Shown here: positions 17,248-24,907 of the stretch, piece by piece
Layout of the letters: each line of letters opens with the position of its first letter
Position numbering within the stretch: the stretch's first letter is position 1
Assembly: GCA_903834835.1 (NCBI GenBank)
Contig: CAILKO010000052.1
Coordinates: 1 to 64,000, forward strand
DNA from: an uncultured Pseudomonadota bacterium
GTDB taxonomy: Bacteria; Pseudomonadota; Gammaproteobacteria; Burkholderiales; SG8-39
Direction of reading: 5' to 3'
DNA length: 64,000 nt
The notes under the pieces: model-generated
Told to the model about the DNA's origin: nothing
Seen by the model: only the letters and a program-made list of their open reading frames with translations
Databases searched by the model: none
Program-made: the position numbers and the translations under genes

Positions 17248-17508
17248 CTAGCCGGCGCGCACGGCCTTGGCCCGCGGCCGGGCGGACCGGGCGGGCAGCC
17301 CGCGCGCGGTCTGACCCGCCTTGAGCACCACCCGTAGCGCGTCGTTGACCGAAGCGGAGTCCGGAAATGCTTTCGCGACATCGGGCTCCAGGACGGCGAC
17401 ATTCGCACCTTCCTTGAGAATCCGACGGTAATACTTGCCACGTACCGCCTTCGAATAGTCGAAGTCGTAGCCCGGGCGCATATCTTCCGATGTTGCTTTA
17501 CGTTTCAT
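17248..17508 (-). CDS. BrnA-type antitoxin (partner toxin broken)
   Basis: 86 aa from the ATG at 17508 (MKRKATSEDM...). A conserved DFDYSKAVRGKYYRRI-type segment precedes an RHH-like region (VAKAFPDSASVNDALRVVLK), as in antitoxins that accompany BrnT-like toxins. Its start overlaps the end of a BrnT remnant by 11 bp, the arrangement of real brnTA operons. Only the C-terminus of the toxin survives, so this is an orphan antitoxin. A basic Ala/Arg tail follows the RHH region. Confidence 0.65.
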   Translation of the reverse strand: MKRKATSEDMRPGYDFDYSKAVRGKYYRRILKEGANVAVLEPDVAKAFPDSASVNDALRVVLKAGQTARGLPARSARPRAKAVRAG

Positions 17509-17597
17509 GATTTCGACGCTCTTTGGCGTTGGCCAGTCTTGCGCTGATGATACGGATGCCGAGTCCCCGCTCTGCGTGGACGACGACAACGAGGCGC
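17498..17597 (-). pseudogene. BrnT-like toxin, C-terminal remnant
   Basis: In a frame not opened by any start codon, the minus strand encodes ERLVVVVHAERGLGIRIIS followed by ARLANAKERRNHET and a stop at 17500-17498. This matches the C-terminal strand and RIISAR motif of BrnT (DUF497) toxins. Upstream it joins the end of hicB directly, so the catalytic first two thirds are deleted. Confidence 0.65.
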
Positions 17598-17927
17598 TCA
17601 GTTCGATGCGGAGAGCAGTGCGCTCGCGAGGCGGTTGAGGCTGATGCCCTCCTCCGCCGCCTGTAGCGCAAGTGCGCGATGCACCTGCGGCGGGATGCGA
17701 ACCTTGAACTGGCCGCTGTAGACCTTGTCGGCGAGCGGCACGGGCACTTCCTCGCGGTTGCGCTTCATGTCCGCGACCACGCCGGCCACGGTCTTGCGGA
17801 TGCCCGCGAGCGCTGCCTCGGGGGTGGTTGCGAGCCAGCTAAGCGACGGGAATTCCGCGCACAGCCCGACGTGCTCGCCGTCCTCCGGTGACCATGTGAC
17901 GCGATAGGTGTAATGATCGGCATTCAT
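17598..17927 (-). CDS. hicB: HicB-type antitoxin
   Basis: 109 aa from the ATG at 17927. The N-terminal half (YTYRVTWSPEDGEHVGLCAEFPSLSWLATTPEAALAGIRKTV) is the degenerate RNase-H-like HicB fold. The C-terminal half (FKVRIPPQVHRALALQAAEEGISLNRLASALL) is an RHH DNA-binding domain. Its start overlaps the hicA stop by 4 bp. It should sequester HicA and repress the operon. Confidence 0.88.
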   Translation of the reverse strand: MNADHYTYRVTWSPEDGEHVGLCAEFPSLSWLATTPEAALAGIRKTVAGVVADMKRNREEVPVPLADKVYSGQFKVRIPPQVHRALALQAAEEGISLNRLASALLSASN

Positions 17928-18184
17928 ATCCCGGTTTTCCCTGTTCGTTCCAGTTGCTCGACCGCCTGCAGAACCTGCCGCACCTGATAGGGTTTGGCCC
18001 GGCCCTTCTCGTTCTGAATGTTCACCCTCGGATCGCCCGGCCAGGGCGTCTTGTAGACGGCGTGGCTGGACCCGGCTTGCCGGGGCTTCCCGAAGTAGTG
18101 GTCGCACACCTTCTTGAGATCCGCAAAGCGCAGCCCGACGGGGCTCGCCCGCATCTGCTGCAGGATCTTGTCGACGGATGGCAC
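17924..18184 (-). CDS. hicA: HicA-type mRNA interferase toxin
   Basis: 86 aa from a GTG at 18184. Unlike the shortest HicA proteins it has an N-terminal extension (MPSVDKILQQMRASPVGLRFADLKKV). The conserved core GSSHAVYKTPWPGDPRVNIQ carries the catalytic His. It should cleave mRNA. Toxin-first order and the 4-bp overlap with hicB are typical. Confidence 0.85.
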   Translation of the reverse strand: MPSVDKILQQMRASPVGLRFADLKKVCDHYFGKPRQAGSSHAVYKTPWPGDPRVNIQNEKGRAKPYQVRQVLQAVEQLERTGKTGI

Positions 18185-18191
18185 CGGTGAA

Positions 18192-18218
18192 TGATGCCAT
18201 TATTGACACCAAGCATCA
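18192..18218. promoter_or_regulatory. Possible HicB operator
   Basis: Inverted repeat TGATGC ... GCATCA, 6-bp arms 15 bp apart, centred about 20 bp upstream of the hicA start. Position and size suit autoregulation, but the arms are short. Confidence 0.3.
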
Positions 18219-18291
18219 ACGGCTGGCTGCCGCCGCCGCTTGCTCGGCGACCCGTGGGCATGGCGCGGGCCGGACCCGGAAGTGCTCGTGC

Positions 18292-18313
18292 AGGCGGCGC
18301 GCGCCTGAGGGGG
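18292..18313. repeat. 22-bp direct repeat, copy B
   Basis: Perfect copy of 17211-17232. The sequence before it reads, in the frame of the nuclease end, as ...GPDPEVLVQAARA-stop, so it may be the 3' end of a lost relative of that gene. It marks the right edge of the BrnA/HicAB insertion. Confidence 0.7.
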
Positions 18314-18335
18314 AAGCCCGGGGGCGCCCCCCGCC

Positions 18336-19574
18336 TCAGTCGTACTTCTTCGCGTCCTCGATCACCTTGCCGTCCGCAGGCAGCGTGCCCGGCTCGCACA
18401 GGCGCACTTCGCCGCGCAGCTTGGTGACATCGCGCAGCGAGTCGGCGATGCGCGCGGCGAGCCCCTCGGCCTGCGGCGCGCGCACTTCGCAGTTGAGCGT
18501 CATGCGGTCCACATTGCCCGGGTTGTCGACGACCAGCCGCGCGCGCGCGATTTCGGGGTGACGGCGCTGCACCTCGGCCAGCTGGTGCGGGTGCACGAAC
18601 ATGCCCTTCACCTTGATGGTCTGGTCGGCGCGCCCCATCCAGCCGCGGATGCGCATGTTGGTGCGCCCGCAGGGACTGATGCCGGGCAGCACGGCGGAAA
18701 GATCGCCGGTCGCGAAGCGGATGAGCGGGTAGTGCCGATCGAACTTGGTGACCAGGACTTCGCCCACCTCGCCCTCGGCCACCGGATCGCCGCTGCCGGG
18801 CTGGACGATCTCGACCAGCAGGTCCTCGTCGACGATCAGCCCCTCCATCGCCTCGCTCTCGTAGGCGATGTTGCCGAGATCGGCGCTCGCATAGGTCTGC
18901 AGCACGCGCTCCATGCCGTGCGCGAGCAGCCACTGGCGCAGCGACGGCGGCAGCGCCTCGGCGGCGACGAGCGCGATCCGCGTGCCGGACACATCAGCCT
19001 GCATCTCCGCGGCCTTCTCGAGGATGATCTTCAGGAACGAAGGCGTGCCGACATAACCGCGCGGACGCAGGAGCGCCATCGCCTGCACCTGCATTTCGGT
19101 CTGACCGGTGCCGGCCGGAATCACCGCACAGCCGAGCGCCTGCGCCCCGCCCTCGATCATCGAGGCGGCCGGCGTGAAGTGATAGGAAAAGCAGTTCTGC
19201 AGCAGGTCGCCCGGGCGGAAGCCCGCCGCATAGAGCGGGCGCGCCATGCGCCACCAGTCGCTCGCGCGGCCTTCCGGGTCGAAGATCGGGCCGGGGGACA
19301 TGTACACGCGCGCGAGTTCGCCGGTCGCGGTTGCGTTCAGCCCGCCGAAGGGCGGGATGGCCTGCTGCAGGCGGTGCAGATCGGACTTGCGCGTCACCGG
19401 CAGGCGCGCGAGCGCGGCGCGGCTCGTGACCGCGCGCGCATCGATGCCCGCGAGCAGCTGCGCATAGCCCGCGGCGTGGCGTTGCGCGTGCGCGATCTGT
19501 TCGGGCAGCGCGGCGAGGAGCGCCGCTTCGCGCACTTCGGGCGGGCGCACTTCGAGTGCGTGCAGCGTATCCAT
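18336..19574 (-). CDS. PaaK-like phenylacetate-CoA ligase family protein
   Basis: 412 aa from the ATG at 19574 behind AAGGAGGC. The overall layout is that of phenylacetate-CoA ligases (ANL superfamily): a central domain with LVAAEALPPSLR and a C-terminal domain with GRADQTIKVKGMFVHPHQL. The usual P-loop SSGTTGKP is replaced around residues 91-100 by YMSPGPIFDP, so normal adenylation is doubtful. It is the last gene of the Liv/ligase operon. It may act on the transported acid, or be a specialised relative with another carboxylate. Confidence 0.8.
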   Translation of the reverse strand: MDTLHALEVRPPEVREAALLAALPEQIAHAQRHAAGYAQLLAGIDARAVTSRAALARLPVTRKSDLHRLQQAIPPFGGLNATATGELARVYMSPGPIFDPEGRASDWWRMARPLYAAGFRPGDLLQNCFSYHFTPAASMIEGGAQALGCAVIPAGTGQTEMQVQAMALLRPRGYVGTPSFLKIILEKAAEMQADVSGTRIALVAAEALPPSLRQWLLAHGMERVLQTYASADLGNIAYESEAMEGLIVDEDLLVEIVQPGSGDPVAEGEVGEVLVTKFDRHYPLIRFATGDLSAVLPGISPCGRTNMRIRGWMGRADQTIKVKGMFVHPHQLAEVQRRHPEIARARLVVDNPGNVDRMTLNCEVRAPQAEGLAARIADSLRDVTKLRGEVRLCEPGTLPADGKVIEDAKKYD

Positions 19575-19591
19575 CGATGCCTCCTTCAAGC

Positions 19592-20455
19592 CTAGGCGAG
19601 CCAGCGCTTGCGGCGCCGGTAGTGCTTCACATCGCGAAAGCTGCGGCGTGCGCCCGCCGACATGCCGAGGTAGAACTCCTTCACGTCCTCGTTGCCGGCG
19701 AGATCCGCGGCCGCGCCGTCCATCACCACGCGGCCGCTCTCCAGGATGTAGCCGTAGTCGGCGTACTTCAGCGCGACATGGGTGTTCTGCTCGGCGAGCA
19801 GGAAACTCACCCCCTCGCGGGTATTCAGATCCTTCACGATGCCGAAGATCTCCTCGACGATCTGGGGCGCGAGGCCCATCGAGGGTTCGTCAAGCAGGAT
19901 CATGCGCGGGCGCGCCATCAGCGCGCGCCCGACGGCGGTCATCTGCTGTTCGCCGCCCGAGGTATAGCCGGCCTGGGCGGCGCGGCGCGTCTTCAGGCGC
20001 GGGAAATAGGTGTAGACCTTCTCGAGATCGGCCTCGATCTCGGCGCGCCGCGCGCGGCGCGAATAGGCGCCCGCGAGCAGGTTCTCCTCCACGGTGAGAT
20101 GGGCGAAGCAGTGCCGCCCCTCCATCACCTGGATGACGCCGCGGCGCACCAGCTCGGCCGGGCTGAGGCGCTCGATACGCTCGCCGCCCAGCATGATGCT
20201 GCCCTTGGTGACTTCGCCGCGCTCGCCCTTCAGCAGATTCGAGACCGCGCGCAAGGTGGTGGTCTTGCCGGCGCCGTTGCCGCCGAGCAGCGCGACCACA
20301 CTCCCTTCGGCCACGCGCAGCGACACCCCCTTCAGCACGAGGATGACGTGGTTGTAGATGACCTCGATGCCGTTCACATCGAGCAGGACCTTCGCGGTGG
20401 GCGGATCGCCGCCCGCTGCCGCATTGCCCGCTGTCCTGGCCTGTGTGTCGTTCAT
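19592..20455 (-). CDS. livF: ABC transporter ATPase, LivF-like
   Basis: 287 aa. Walker A GGNGAGKTT (58-66), signature TSGGEQQM and Walker B MILLDEPSMGLAP are all present, with the H-loop region LLAEQN. An N-terminal extension of about 20 residues and a basic C-terminal tail (RRSFRDVKHYRRRKRWLA) are longer than in minimal LivF proteins. With LivG it powers import through LivHM at the inner membrane. It lies 17 bp upstream of the PaaK-like gene. Confidence 0.92.
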   Translation of the reverse strand: MNDTQARTAGNAAAGGDPPTAKVLLDVNGIEVIYNHVILVLKGVSLRVAEGSVVALLGGNGAGKTTTLRAVSNLLKGERGEVTKGSIMLGGERIERLSPAELVRRGVIQVMEGRHCFAHLTVEENLLAGAYSRRARRAEIEADLEKVYTYFPRLKTRRAAQAGYTSGGEQQMTAVGRALMARPRMILLDEPSMGLAPQIVEEIFGIVKDLNTREGVSFLLAEQNTHVALKYADYGYILESGRVVMDGAAADLAGNEDVKEFYLGMSAGARRSFRDVKHYRRRKRWLA

Positions 20456-20537
20456 GCCTTGCCTGTGCCGATACCGGTTGCGTTGTCAAAAACGGCGCTG
20501 GCGGGCGCGCCTGCGGCCTGCGCCCGCCAGCCGCCGG

Positions 20538-21896
20538 TCATGCCTGGCAGTCCGCCACCGTGCGCGGCGCGATCTTCTTCTCGCCGGCGTACTTCGCAGC
20601 CGAAGCCTTGACCATCGGCTTGATGATCTGGTCGTCGGCCTGCAGCCAGTCGGAGGTGAAGTTCCACTTCGCGCCGTCCCAGGTGTGGATGCGCGCCCAG
20701 GCCGAGCCCATGTGATCGGCGCAGGAGGTGGAGATCGGACGCAGCACGCCAGCAAAGCCCAGCCCGTCGAGCTTCTTCTGATCGAGCGCGAGGTTCTCGT
20801 AACCCCAGCGCGCCTGCTCCGCGCTCATCACCTTGCCCTTGCCGTAGCGCTCCTGCGCGCGGCGCACGCCTTCGACCGCGAACATCGCCGCGGTAAGGCC
20901 GCGCATGTAGAGCACCTGGCCCACTTCCTCTTTCGGTCCGGTGCCCTGGCCCTTGCCGTGCACGTCGCGCAGGATGTCCTTTGCAACCTTCGAGTTCGGC
21001 TCCGCACCGTGCTGCAGCGCGAGTGCGTTGTAGCCCTTGGCGCCTTCGCCGACATCCTTCACGTCAGGCTCGGCTCCGGCCCACCACACGCCGTACATCT
21101 TGTCGCGCGGATAGCCGGTGGCCTGCGCCTCCTTCAGCGCGGCGGAATTCATCACGCCCCAGCCCCACAGCAACACGTAGTCGGGACGCGCCTGGCGCAC
21201 CTGCAGCCAGGCCGATTTCTGCTCCACGCCGGGTGCGGTCACAGGAATCTGCAGCAGCTCGAAGCCGTGCATCTTCGAGCGCTCCTCGAGCAGCGGAATC
21301 GGCTCCTTGCCATAGGGGCTGTCGTGATAGACGAGCGCGATCTTCTTGCCCTTCAGCCGGTCGAGCCCGCCCTCCTTCTTGCCGAGGTGCTGGATCAGGA
21401 TGTCGGCCGCCACCCAGTAGGTGCCGGTAAGCGGGAAGTTCCACTTGAACACCATGCCGTCCTGCGTGTCGGCGCGGCCGTAGCCCGCGGTGATCAGCGG
21501 AATCTTGTCGCCGGGCGCCTTGTCGGTCAGCGCGAAGGTGATGCCGGTGGAGAGCGGCTGGAATACCGTCGCCCCGCCGTTGCGGCCCTTCATGCGCTCG
21601 TAGCACTCCACGCCGCGGTCGGTCGCATAGCCGGTCTCGCATTCATCGAACACCAGCTTCACGCCATTGATGCCGCCGCGCGCGTTCACGAGCTTCAGGT
21701 AATCGACATAGCCGTTCGCGAAGGGCACGCCATTCGGCGCGTAGGCGCCGGTGCGGTAGACCAGCACCGGGAAATACTGTTCCTTCGCCACGGCCTTGCT
21801 CTGGGCATAGGCCGGCCCCTGCGGGACGACCGATGCCAGGACGCCGGCTGCGACCGCGGCCGCGGCCAGCAGCTTCAATTTGCCAGTCAGTTTCAT
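20538..21896 (-). CDS. ABC transporter substrate-binding protein, LivK-like
   Basis: 452 aa from the ATG at 21896 behind AAGGAGGAG. The signal peptide ends ...GPAYAQ (about residue 32). The mature part is a type I periplasmic binding protein (ITAGYGRADTQDG, KIALVYHDSPYGKE, DYVLLWGWG). Given the two ligases in the operon, the ligand is more likely an aromatic or other organic acid than a branched-chain amino acid (inference). Confidence 0.88.
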   Translation of the reverse strand: MKLTGKLKLLAAAAVAAGVLASVVPQGPAYAQSKAVAKEQYFPVLVYRTGAYAPNGVPFANGYVDYLKLVNARGGINGVKLVFDECETGYATDRGVECYERMKGRNGGATVFQPLSTGITFALTDKAPGDKIPLITAGYGRADTQDGMVFKWNFPLTGTYWVAADILIQHLGKKEGGLDRLKGKKIALVYHDSPYGKEPIPLLEERSKMHGFELLQIPVTAPGVEQKSAWLQVRQARPDYVLLWGWGVMNSAALKEAQATGYPRDKMYGVWWAGAEPDVKDVGEGAKGYNALALQHGAEPNSKVAKDILRDVHGKGQGTGPKEEVGQVLYMRGLTAAMFAVEGVRRAQERYGKGKVMSAEQARWGYENLALDQKKLDGLGFAGVLRPISTSCADHMGSAWARIHTWDGAKWNFTSDWLQADDQIIKPMVKASAAKYAGEKKIAPRTVADCQA

Positions 21897-21972
21897 TTCG
21901 CTCCTCCTTGGTTCCAACCCCGGGGTGCCGGGACCATCCCGCCATGCCCCCACTGCTCTGTGCCGCCCCGCG

Positions 21973-23037
21973 TCAATGCGGGAACGGCCACAACCTCAGT
22001 TTCTCCTTGCCGATCGCCCACAGCCGCGCAAGCCCGTGCGGCTCGACGATCAGGAAGAACACGATCAGCGCGCCGAAGATCATCAGTTCCAGATGCGATC
22101 CGGTCTCCACCGACAGGTTGAAGCCGAGCATCGCCGGCACCTGGGCAAGAAGGATCGGCAGCACGGTGATGAAGAACGCGCCGAAGAAGCTGCCGAGGAT
22201 CGATCCCATGCCGCCGATGATGATCATGAAGAGCAGATTGAGACTCACGTTGATGCCGAAGGCCGCCGGCTCCCAGGCCCCGAGATGCATGAAGCCCCAC
22301 AGCGCGCCCGCCACGCCGACGTAGAAGGCGCTCACCGCGAAGGCGGTGAGCTTGGCGTAGACCGGACGGATGCCGATCACCTCGGCGGCGACGTCCATGT
22401 CGCGCGTGGCCATCCAGCTGCGGCCGATGTGGCTGCGCACCAGATTCTTCGCCGCGAGCGCGAGCACGCTCACGACGCTGAGCAGGAACAGGTATTTCTC
22501 CGCCGGCGTTTCGATCTTCCAGCCGAACAGTTCCACCGTGGCGGTGGAGACCGAGCCGGAGGACGCGTAGTTGGTGAACCACTTCACGCGCGCGAACATC
22601 CAGTCGATGAAGAACTGCGCGGCGAGCGTAGCAACCGCGAGGTACAGGCCCTTGATGCGCAGGCTCGGGATGCCGAACAGCGCGCCGACCAGCGCGGCGC
22701 AGACCCCGGCGAGCAGCAGCACGAGCAGGAAATTCATGCCCGGCACGCGCACCGCGAGGTTGTAGGCGGCATAGGCGCCCACCGCCATGAAGGCCGCGTG
22801 CCCGAGCGAGATCTGCCCGCAGTAGCCGACCAGCAGATTGAGCCCGATGGCGGCGAGCGACAGGATCAGGAAGGGCAGGATGATCGCGCGCAGCAGGTAG
22901 TCGGAGGCGACCCAGGGCACGACCAGATAGGCCACGACGAGCAGCCCCGCCATGAGGAGGCGGTCCTGGCGGATCGGCAGGATCTGCTGATCCGCCCGGT
23001 AGCTGGTCTTGAACTGTCCGTTTTCCCGATAGAACAT
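21973..23037 (-). CDS. livM: ABC transporter permease, LivM-like
   Basis: 354 aa, strongly hydrophobic with about nine to ten membrane segments. It carries the LivM motif GLNLLVGYCGQISLGHAAF and the ATPase-contact loop GRSWMATRDMDVAAEVIG. A charged N-terminal stretch (MFYRENGQFKTSYRADQQ) precedes the first helix. It follows livH by 30 bp and pairs with it to form the channel. Confidence 0.92.
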   Translation of the reverse strand: MFYRENGQFKTSYRADQQILPIRQDRLLMAGLLVVAYLVVPWVASDYLLRAIILPFLILSLAAIGLNLLVGYCGQISLGHAAFMAVGAYAAYNLAVRVPGMNFLLVLLLAGVCAALVGALFGIPSLRIKGLYLAVATLAAQFFIDWMFARVKWFTNYASSGSVSTATVELFGWKIETPAEKYLFLLSVVSVLALAAKNLVRSHIGRSWMATRDMDVAAEVIGIRPVYAKLTAFAVSAFYVGVAGALWGFMHLGAWEPAAFGINVSLNLLFMIIIGGMGSILGSFFGAFFITVLPILLAQVPAMLGFNLSVETGSHLELMIFGALIVFFLIVEPHGLARLWAIGKEKLRLWPFPH

Positions 23038-23067
23038 GGCGTCAGCGTTTCAGTGTGCGGGTTGTCA

Positions 23068-24069
23068 TCAGACGCGGTCGATGTGGCGCTCGCCGAACAG
23101 GCCCTCGGGCCGCACCAGCAGGAAGATGAGCGCGAGCATGTAGGCAAACCAGTTCTCGATGCCGCCGCCTGCGAGATCGAAGGCCTTCACGAGCACCGGG
23201 CCGAAGAACACCTCGGCCATCTTCTCGCCCACGCCGATGATCAGCCCGCCCGCGATCGCGCCGGGCACCGAGGTGAAGCCGCCGAGGATCACCACCGGCA
23301 GCGCCTTCAGCGCCACCTGCTGCAGCGAGAACTGCACGCCGAGCTTGCTGCCCCAGACCATGCCGGCCACCAGCGCCACCACGCCCGCCACCGACCAGAC
23401 GATGACCCAGATGTGGTTCAGCGGGATGCCGATCGACTGCGCGGCCTGGTGATCGTCGGCCACCGCCCGCAGCGCGCGCCCGGTGGCGGTCTTCTGGAAG
23501 AACACCGCGAGGAAGGCGACCAGCGCCGCGGCGATCACCGTCGCGACGAGGTCCTCCTTGCTGATCAGGATGCCGCCCTGGAACACGCTCTCGAGGATGA
23601 TGGTCGGGTCCTTGGAGATGCCGAGATCGATCTTGTAGATGTCGCTGCCCCAGAGCGACTGCCCGAAGCCGTCGAGAAAATACGAAATGCCGAGCGTGGC
23701 CATCAGCAGCGTCACGCCTTCCTGGTTCACCAGCGCACGCAGCACGAGGCGCTCGACCAGCCACGCGAACACCACCATGATGAGGGCCGAGAGCGCGAAG
23801 GCCGCCCAGAGCGGCATCGCCTCCGACAGGCGCGCAAGCGAGAGCGCCGCGAACAGCACCATCGCGCCCTGCGCGAAGTTGAATACCCCCGAGGCCTTGA
23901 AGATCAGCGCGAAGCCGAGCGCCACCAACGAGTACAGCACGCCCGCCATCAGCCCGCCGATCAGCACCTCGAGCCAGAAGCCCGGGGCGGCAGCACCGCT
24001 TGCAAGCGGCGCGATGAGGCCTGCGGCGAGCAGCGCACCGAGCGTATAGACGGGCCAGTTCTTCTTCAT
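23068..24069 (-). CDS. livH: ABC transporter permease, LivH-like
   Basis: 333 aa with eight or so membrane segments. Typical LivH motifs are ALGFALIFKASGVFNFAQGAM and GRALRAVADDHQAAQSIGI (ATPase-contact loop). It lies 25 bp downstream of livG on the minus strand. Confidence 0.92.
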   Translation of the reverse strand: MKKNWPVYTLGALLAAGLIAPLASGAAAPGFWLEVLIGGLMAGVLYSLVALGFALIFKASGVFNFAQGAMVLFAALSLARLSEAMPLWAAFALSALIMVVFAWLVERLVLRALVNQEGVTLLMATLGISYFLDGFGQSLWGSDIYKIDLGISKDPTIILESVFQGGILISKEDLVATVIAAALVAFLAVFFQKTATGRALRAVADDHQAAQSIGIPLNHIWVIVWSVAGVVALVAGMVWGSKLGVQFSLQQVALKALPVVILGGFTSVPGAIAGGLIIGVGEKMAEVFFGPVLVKAFDLAGGGIENWFAYMLALIFLLVRPEGLFGERHIDRV

Positions 24070-24094
24070 GATGGGTCCCCGGTCTCCCGCGCCT

Positions 24095-24907
24095 TCAGTG
24101 GGCCACGCCCAGATAGGCGCGGATCACATCCTCGTTGCCGCGCACTTCGTCCGGCGCGCCGTCGCCGATCTTGCGGCCGTAGTCGAGCACCACGACGCGA
24201 TCGGAGATATCCATCACCACGCCCATGTCGTGCTCGATCAGCACGATGGTGGTGCCGAATTCGTTGTTCACGTCGAGCACGAAGCGGCACATGTCCTGTT
24301 TCTCCTCGACGTTCATGCCGGCCATCGGCTCGTCGAGCAGCAGCACCGCGGGCTCCATCGCGAGCGCGCGCCCGAGATCGACGCGCTTCTGCAGACCGTA
24401 GGGCAGCCGCCCCACCGGGGTCTTGCGCCAGGCCTGGATCTCCAGGAAGTCGATGATCTCTTCGGCGCGCTCGCGGTGCGCGATCTCCTCGCGCTCGGCG
24501 GCGCCTAAGCGCAGGGCCTGCTGCAGCAGGTTGGACTTCATGCGCAGATTGCGGCCGGTCATGATGTTGTCGAGCACGCTCATGCCCTTGAACAGCGCGA
24601 GGTTCTGGAAGGTGCGCGCGATGCCCATGCGCGCCACCTGCCAGGGCTCCATGTGCGAGAACGTCTGCCCGCGGAAGGTGATGCGGCCCTGCTGCGGTTT
24701 GTAGATGCCGTTGATGACATTCAGCATCGAGCTCTTGCCCGCGCCGTTCGGCCCGATGATCGCGCGGATCTCGTGCTCGCGCACGTCGAAGGAAATATCC
24801 TGCAGCGCCTGCACCCCGCCGAACGCAAGCGAGATGCCCTCGAGCTGCAGGATCGGCGCGCCGATATGCGCCTGGTGGACGGCCTGCAGGGAGGCTCCGG
24901 GGTTCAT
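24095..24907 (-). CDS. livG: ABC transporter ATPase, LivG-like
   Basis: 270 aa. Walker A GPNGAGKSS (52-60), the LivG-type motif GIARTFQNLALF, Walker B AVLLLDEPMAGMN and IEHDM. In place of the canonical LSGG signature it has LPYGLQKRVDLGRAL, a variant shared by many LivG proteins. Its ATG overlaps the stop codon of the upstream ligase (TGATG), so the two are coupled. Confidence 0.92.
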   Translation of the reverse strand: MNPGASLQAVHQAHIGAPILQLEGISLAFGGVQALQDISFDVREHEIRAIIGPNGAGKSSMLNVINGIYKPQQGRITFRGQTFSHMEPWQVARMGIARTFQNLALFKGMSVLDNIMTGRNLRMKSNLLQQALRLGAAEREEIAHRERAEEIIDFLEIQAWRKTPVGRLPYGLQKRVDLGRALAMEPAVLLLDEPMAGMNVEEKQDMCRFVLDVNNEFGTTIVLIEHDMGVVMDISDRVVVLDYGRKIGDGAPDEVRGNEDVIRAYLGVAH

